Source of the DNA: Micrococcales bacterium
Lineage (GTDB): Bacteria; Actinomycetota; Actinomycetes; Actinomycetales; Dermatophilaceae
Assembly: GCA_003132125.1 (NCBI GenBank)
Contig: PKWT01000139.1
Location: forward strand, 18,422 to 26,848
Length of the DNA stretch: 8,427 nucleotides
Direction: 5' to 3'
The notes under the pieces are model-generated. The model was not told where the DNA came from. It searched no databases and saw nothing but the letters and a program-made list of their open reading frames with translations. Of this stretch, positions 5,063 to 8,427 are shown piece by piece. How positions within the stretch are numbered: position 1 is the stretch's first letter; the number at the start of each line of letters is the position of its first letter. The position numbers and the translations under genes are program-made.

Positions 5063-6334
5063 GTGAAGAAGTTGCTGGTGCTGGGCGCCGGAACGGCTGG
5101 CACGATGATCGTCAACAGGCTGAGGCGCCGCCTCGACGCGGGTGAGTGGGACATCACGATCGTGGACCACGACGACGTCCACCCCTACCAGCCGGGGTTC
5201 CTGTTTCTACCGTTCGGAATCCTCTCGAACAAGCAGATCACCCACTCGCGTCACTCATACCTGCCGGATGGCGTGAACTTCGTTATCGGCGACGTCGACC
5301 TGGTGGACGCAGCGACCAATGCGGTGACGCTGACCGACGGGCGGACACTGGGCTACGACTACCTGGTCATCGCCTCCGGCACCACGCCCAGGCCGGACCA
5401 GACCCCTGGGATGCTTGGGTCGGAGTGGCACCGCAGCATTTTCGAGTTCTACACCTTCGAGGGTGCCAAGGCGCTGACCAAAGCCCTCGAGCAGTTTGAC
5501 CACGGCCGACTGGTCGTGCACATCACCGACATGCCGATCAAATGCCCGGTCGCGCCGTTGGAGTTCACCTTCCTGGCTGACGCGTGGCTGCGAAAGCGGG
5601 GTCTGCGCGACCAGGTCGAGATTGTCTACGTGACACCGCTGCCCGGTGCGTTCACCAAGCCAATCGCCTCCAAGGCCCTCGGCTCCATGCTCGACGACCG
5701 GAAGGTCGCGCTGGAGTCCGACTTCCTGGTGGAGCGGATCGACGTCGAGAAGAAGGCGCTGGTCTCCTATGACGAACGCGAGGTGCCCTTCGACCTGCTG
5801 GTCACCATCCCGCTGAACATGGGTGCCGACTTCGTCGCCCGCTCGGGCCTGGGCGACGACCTCAACTACGTCCCGGTCGACAAGCAGACGCTGCAGTCCA
5901 AGGCCCACCCGAACATCTTCGTGGTCGGTGACGCCTCGGACATCCCCACGTCCAAAGCGGGTTCAGTCGCGCACTTCTCGGTCGAGATCTTCGAGGAGAA
6001 CTTCCTGAACCACATCGCCGGCAAGGCGATGACCGGCGCCTTCGACGGCCACGCCAACTGCTTCATCGAGACGGGCAACGGCAAGGGCCTGCTGATCGAC
6101 TTCAACTACGACACCGAACCGCTGACGGGCAAGTTCCCCCTCCCGGTGGTGGGCCCGATGGACCTTCTCAAGGAGACGCGGGCCAACCACCTCGGCAAGC
6201 TCGCGTTCCGCTGGATCTACTGGAACGTCCTCCTGCGCGGCCGTCCGATACCGATTTCAACCCACATGTCGATGGTCGGCAAAAACCCTGCCTCGGCCAA
6301 CCCCACAAGGCCCAACGCAACACCCGCCAAGTAG
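5063..6334 (+). CDS. Sulfide:quinone oxidoreductase-like FAD flavoprotein
   Basis: 423 residues from GTG at 5063, with GAGGAG six bases upstream. It is a two-dinucleotide-binding-domain flavoprotein: FAD Rossmann motif GAGTAG (8-13), acidic strand end IVDHDD (33-38), second motif VIASGTTPRP (102-111), and the C-terminal FAD motif IFVVGDASDIP (285-295). Cys161 (KCPVAP) and Cys333 (NCFIETG) sit where sulfide:quinone oxidoreductases carry the redox cysteine pair that takes sulfide to polysulfide. The third cysteine of classical members, expected near residue 128, is absent. The C-terminal amphipathic stretch FRWIYWNVLLRG (382-393) fits monotopic membrane attachment. It heads a tight unit with DsrC- and DsrE2-type sulfur carriers, which supports sulfide as substrate and quinone as acceptor. 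Related NADH dehydrogenase II or CoA-disulfide reductase functions are less likely. Confidence 0.85.
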   Translation: MKKLLVLGAGTAGTMIVNRLRRRLDAGEWDITIVDHDDVHPYQPGFLFLPFGILSNKQITHSRHSYLPDGVNFVIGDVDLVDAATNAVTLTDGRTLGYDYLVIASGTTPRPDQTPGMLGSEWHRSIFEFYTFEGAKALTKALEQFDHGRLVVHITDMPIKCPVAPLEFTFLADAWLRKRGLRDQVEIVYVTPLPGAFTKPIASKALGSMLDDRKVALESDFLVERIDVEKKALVSYDEREVPFDLLVTIPLNMGADFVARSGLGDDLNYVPVDKQTLQSKAHPNIFVVGDASDIPTSKAGSVAHFSVEIFEENFLNHIAGKAMTGAFDGHANCFIETGNGKGLLIDFNYDTEPLTGKFPLPVVGPMDLLKETRANHLGKLAFRWIYWNVLLRGRPIPISTHMSMVGKNPASANPTRPNATPAK

Positions 6335-6350
6335 AGGAGAAAAGCCCGCT

Positions 6351-6665
6351 ATGCCCGTGACCACGCTCAACGGCCATGAGATCCACGTCAACGAAGAGGG
6401 TTTCCTCACCGACCCGACCGAGTGGGACGAAGAGCTCGCGGCCGCTCTTGGCGCCCAGATCGGCATCACCCTGACGGACGAGCACTGGAACGCGATCCGC
6501 TTCCTGCGCAAAGACTTCGCGGAGACGGGCGAGACACCCACCCTGCGCCGGGTTTCCACCGTTGGCGGCATCCCGATCAAGCAGCTGTTCGTGATGTTCC
6601 CGCAGAAGCCCGCCAAGAAGATGGCCTACATCGCCGGGCTGCCCAAGCCGGTCGGCTGCGTGTAA
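6351..6665 (+). CDS. TusE/DsrC/DsvC family sulfur-carrier protein
   Basis: 104 residues, normal length for the family. ATG 6351 follows the preceding stop by 16 bases, with AGGAG at 6335-6339. Family landmarks are the start NGHEIHVNEEGFL, DPTEWDEELA, the helix DEHWNAIRFLRKDF and the flexible C-terminal arm IAGLPKPVGCV with Cys103 as penultimate residue (CysA), which carries persulfide or is modified in the family. The second DsrC cysteine (CysB), 11 residues before CysA, is Ala92 here. The protein therefore has the cysteine set of TusE, which relays sulfur, rather than of DsrC, which forms an internal disulfide or a trisulfide with sulfite reductase DsrAB. Placed between an SQR-like and a DsrE2-like gene, it is likely to receive sulfane sulfur from that chain (inference). 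No dsrAB is in the window. Confidence 0.92.
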   Translation: MPVTTLNGHEIHVNEEGFLTDPTEWDEELAAALGAQIGITLTDEHWNAIRFLRKDFAETGETPTLRRVSTVGGIPIKQLFVMFPQKPAKKMAYIAGLPKPVGCV

Positions 6666-6697
6666 CTCACCGACAAACAAAGGAAGATGACACTGAC

Positions 6698-7213
6698 ATG
6701 ACCAACACAGACGCCTCACCGGCCATCGTCCCCAACTTCGACTCCGAGGCCGGCCCGGGACGCAAGATCGCCTTCATCTGCTCCAAGGGAAGCCTGGACA
6801 TGGCCTACCCCGGGCTGATCCTGGCCAACGCCGCCCTCGGCGAGGGTGTTGAGGTCCACATGTTCTTCACCTTCTGGGGCTTCGACATGATCAACAAGAA
6901 GACCATGGGAGACCTGAAGTTCACCATGCTGGGCAACACCGCCACCCACATGCCTCAGGGCATGGGCGGCCTGCCGGGAATGACTGCGATGGCGACCTCA
7001 AAGCTGAAGAAGTCCATCGCGGACCTCGACGTGCCTGAGGTCCCCGAGTTCCTGGAGCAGATCGTGGCTTCCGGAGGACACCTCTGGGCCTGCCGCATGT
7101 CCGCCGACATGAACAAGCTCACCAAAGAGGACCTCTACGACGACGTTGAGGGCATCATCAGTGCCACTGACTTCATCGAGATCACCAACGGCGCCCAGGT
7201 CATCTTCATCTAG
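6698..7213 (+). CDS. DsrE2-like protein (DsrE/DsrF/DrsH-like family)
   Basis: 171 residues. ATG 6698 is chosen because the protein similarity begins close after it; the frame stays open far upstream, but only through the DsrC gene in another frame. The start is weakly served by AAAGGA at 6679-6684, 13 bases away. Family features are KIAFICSKGSLDMAYPGLILANAA (Cys28 near the N-terminus), EVHMFFTFWGFDMI, a Met/Gly-rich loop at 85-96 (HMPQGMGGLPGM), and WACRMSADM with Cys132 followed by DLYDDVEGIISATDFIE. DsrE2 proteins are thought to carry persulfide on conserved cysteines and often pair with TusA and rhodanese. TusA is not present here; a DsrC/TusE-type protein lies 32 bases upstream instead. 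It is the last gene of the unit, followed by a strong hairpin. Confidence 0.88.
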   Translation: MTNTDASPAIVPNFDSEAGPGRKIAFICSKGSLDMAYPGLILANAALGEGVEVHMFFTFWGFDMINKKTMGDLKFTMLGNTATHMPQGMGGLPGMTAMATSKLKKSIADLDVPEVPEFLEQIVASGGHLWACRMSADMNKLTKEDLYDDVEGIISATDFIEITNGAQVIFI

Positions 7214-7229
7214 TCAGCGTCATCCCGTG

Positions 7230-7276
7230 GACAGCAACGCCTGCCATCTCACTGTGGGATGGCAGGCGTTGCTGTC
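7230..7276. terminator. Long hairpin between convergent sulfur genes, likely bidirectional terminator
   Basis: Left arm GACAGCAACGCCTGCCATC (7230-7248) and right arm 7258-7276 are perfect 19-base inverted copies. Pairing can continue inward (T:G, C:G, A:T) to a three-base loop CTG at 7252-7254, giving about 22 pairs. It starts 16 bases after the DsrE2 stop and ends 15 bases before the TauE/SafE stop on the other strand. No T-run follows on either side, which is common for actinobacterial terminators. Confidence 0.85.
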
Positions 7277-7291
7277 AGAGATGGCGGGCTG

Positions 7292-8116
7292 TCATACGAG
7301 CTGGGGGAAGCTACGGGCGGCCGTGTACAGCGCCACCGCAAACAGAAGCACGGTGAAAGCTGCGGTGAGCCGTTCAGGGCGTATCCGGGTAGCCAGGCGT
7401 CCTCCGAACAGACTGCCGACGATCGCGGCGAGGGTGAACACCCCGATCAGGGTCCAGTTCAGGTGGACTCCCTGCCCGGCCCGGGAGACGAGGGCTGATG
7501 CGCTGTTGATCGCGATCACCAGCAGTGACGTTCCCACTGCAACCGGCATCGTGAAGCCGAGCACCAGGACGAGTGCGGGAACGACCGCGAAGCCGCCACC
7601 GACCCCGAAGAACCCGGTGAGCAGGCCCACCGCCGTCGCGGTGATGAGCACCTTCAGAGCCCGCGACCATGCGCAGGAGAACGACGGTCGAAACGTGATG
7701 ATCGGCACCTGATCCTGGTCCGACCCCCCATCCGGACCGGGTAGCCCGTCTCGGCTGCGCCGGCTGCGGGCAAACATCATCGCGGCCACGGCGAGCATGA
7801 GCAACGAGAACGAGGCGAGCAGAACAGCAGGTGCGACCCTCACCGACAGTAAGGATCCGACATAGGACCCACCGATACCGAGCAGCCCGAAGACCACCCC
7901 CTGGGCGACGCGCACCCGGCCCGCCAGGTGGTGAGCGGCCATCCCCGCCAAGGCGGTGATACCCACGATGAGCAGGGACCCGGTGGTGGCGGCGTGGGTG
8001 TCCTGGCCGAGCAGGTAGACCAGGGCGGGCACGGTCAGGATGGAGCCGCCACCGCCGAGCGCGCCGAGGCTCAGACCGATCAACAATCCGATGGGGATGG
8101 CCAGGGCGAACGTCAT
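7292..8116 (-). CDS. TauE/SafE (DUF81) family membrane permease, likely sulfur-anion exporter
   Basis: 274 residues and about eight hydrophobic segments arranged as an internal duplication. Half one has GALGGGGSILTVPALVYLLG (18-37) followed by TTGSLLIVGITALAG; half two has GFFGVGGGFAVVPALVLVLG (168-187) followed by GTSLLVIAINSASAL. This is the repeat signature of the family. The halves are joined by a hydrophilic loop (about 116-150, acidic and basic, with Cys148). Members export sulfite or sulfoacetate or move taurine-related anions; the direction and substrate here are inferred from the sulfur neighbours. The ATG at 8116 overlaps the stop of the rhodanese gene (ATGA) and no separate ribosome site is seen, so translation is probably coupled to it. 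It faces the SQR-like/DsrC/DsrE2 unit tail to tail. Confidence 0.9.
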   Translation of the reverse strand: MTFALAIPIGLLIGLSLGALGGGGSILTVPALVYLLGQDTHAATTGSLLIVGITALAGMAAHHLAGRVRVAQGVVFGLLGIGGSYVGSLLSVRVAPAVLLASFSLLMLAVAAMMFARSRRSRDGLPGPDGGSDQDQVPIITFRPSFSCAWSRALKVLITATAVGLLTGFFGVGGGFAVVPALVLVLGFTMPVAVGTSLLVIAINSASALVSRAGQGVHLNWTLIGVFTLAAIVGSLFGGRLATRIRPERLTAAFTVLLFAVALYTAARSFPQLV

Positions 8117-8427
8117 ATGGCGGTACGTGTACCGGTGACCAGTGGCAGCCCGGATGCAGCGGCCTGCTCGGCGTAGGAGTCGTCCACGGGCACGACATGT
8201 ACCCCGCGGGCCGCCAGGATGGATGACACGATCGAGGCGCGGTAGCCGGCGGCGCAGTGCACCCAGACCTCACCGGCCGGCACCTCGTCGACGCGGCCGA
8301 GCAGCTCGTGGATGGGGATGTTGACCGCGCCGTCGATGTGCGACTCATGCCACTCCCCCACCCGCCGGACGTCCAGGATGGCCACCCGGCGGTGGTGGCG
8401 CACCTGGGCCAGATCGGCGAACGTGGC
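8113..8427 (-). CDS. Rhodanese domain, C-terminal part of a protein running off the window
   Basis: The frame is open to the window edge and yields 104 residues. Rhodanese features are ILDVRRVGEWHESHIDGAVNIPIHEL, with the usual DVR/E(W)/H-I-GA-IP pattern, and the active loop CAAGYR, with catalytic Cys58 in WVHCAAGYRAS, which takes up sulfane sulfur as a persulfide. GTG at 8403 is a possible start, but the residues before it (ATFADLAQ) look like the normal lead-in of a rhodanese domain, so the true start is probably beyond the edge. The closing VDDSYAEQAAASGLPL resembles rhodanese domains at the C-terminus of metallo-beta-lactamase-type persulfide dioxygenases in actinobacteria; that fusion is inference, because the upstream part is not in the window. 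Its stop overlaps the TauE/SafE start. Confidence 0.87.
   Translation of the reverse strand, partial: ATFADLAQVRHHRRVAILDVRRVGEWHESHIDGAVNIPIHELLGRVDEVPAGEVWVHCAAGYRASIVSSILAARGVHVVPVDDSYAEQAAASGLPLVTGTRTAI

Noticed and set aside
5255..5908. 217-codon - strand open frame opposite the SQR-like gene
   Set aside because: It is antisense to a flavoprotein with intact FAD motifs and shows no domain of its own.
6422..6697. 92-residue N-terminal extension of the DsrE2 protein
   Set aside because: It overlaps the DsrC-family gene in another frame and is Arg/His-rich. Family similarity begins after the Met at 6698.
7374..8348. 324-codon - strand open frame across the permease and rhodanese genes
   Set aside because: It is a shifted frame of both genes. 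The correct frames carry the TauE/SafE repeats and the rhodanese active loop. No sign of a frameshift was found.
1..8427. CRISPR array, tRNA/rRNA, insertion sequence or attachment site
   Set aside because: No regularly spaced repeats, no transposase or integrase motifs, no terminal inverted repeats with target duplication and no RNA gene signature were seen on either strand.

Overview
The window is GC-rich (long antisense open frames over nearly every gene, GTG starts, G/C in third codon positions) and reads as chromosomal DNA of an actinomycete (Actinomycetota). Support for this is the set of gene families, the OmpR-class two-component pair, the sigma factor joined to a zinc-finger domain, and Gly/Ala-rich protein composition. 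I cannot name a genus. No tRNA, rRNA, transposase, integrase or CRISPR array was seen.

Layout. (1) Bases 1-863, + strand: the 3' end of an OsmC-family peroxiredoxin gene, then a small membrane protein with a CPVC motif. (2) Bases 850-1905, - strand: a DUF2892 (YgaP-type) two-helix membrane protein followed by an ECF-type sigma factor with a C-terminal zinc-finger (ZAS/zf-HC2) domain. The sigma gene's 3' end overlaps the CPVC membrane protein gene by 14 bp, tail to tail. (3) Bases 2002-4061, - strand: an OmpR/PhoB-type response regulator and a BaeS-like histidine kinase, coupled by an ATGA overlap. (4) Bases 4062-4221: a divergent control region with two dyads. (5) Bases 4222-4950, + strand: a secreted DUF2202 ferritin-like protein with a Gly/Met-rich linker. 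(6) Bases 5063-7213, + strand: a compact run of a sulfide:quinone oxidoreductase-like flavoprotein, a DsrC/TusE-family protein and a DsrE2-like protein. (7) Bases 7230-7276: a strong hairpin between convergent units. (8) Bases 7292-8427, - strand: a TauE/SafE-type permease and, upstream of it and coupled by ATGA, a rhodanese domain running off the window, possibly the C-terminal part of a metallo-beta-lactamase/rhodanese protein.

How the genes fit together (inference). Regions 6-8 form a module for handling sulfide and reactive sulfur. The flavoprotein would oxidise sulfide to sulfane sulfur and pass electrons to quinone, DsrE2 and the DsrC/TusE-like protein would carry the persulfide, the rhodanese (with or without a dioxygenase domain) would convert it, and TauE/SafE would export sulfite or another sulfur anion. 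OsmC, the CPVC membrane protein, DUF2892 and the zinc-finger sigma factor fit a thiol or redox stress theme. The two-component pair probably controls itself and the divergent DUF2202 gene; its signal is unknown. No dsrAB, tusA or hdr genes lie in the window, so where the sulfur finally goes is the open question.
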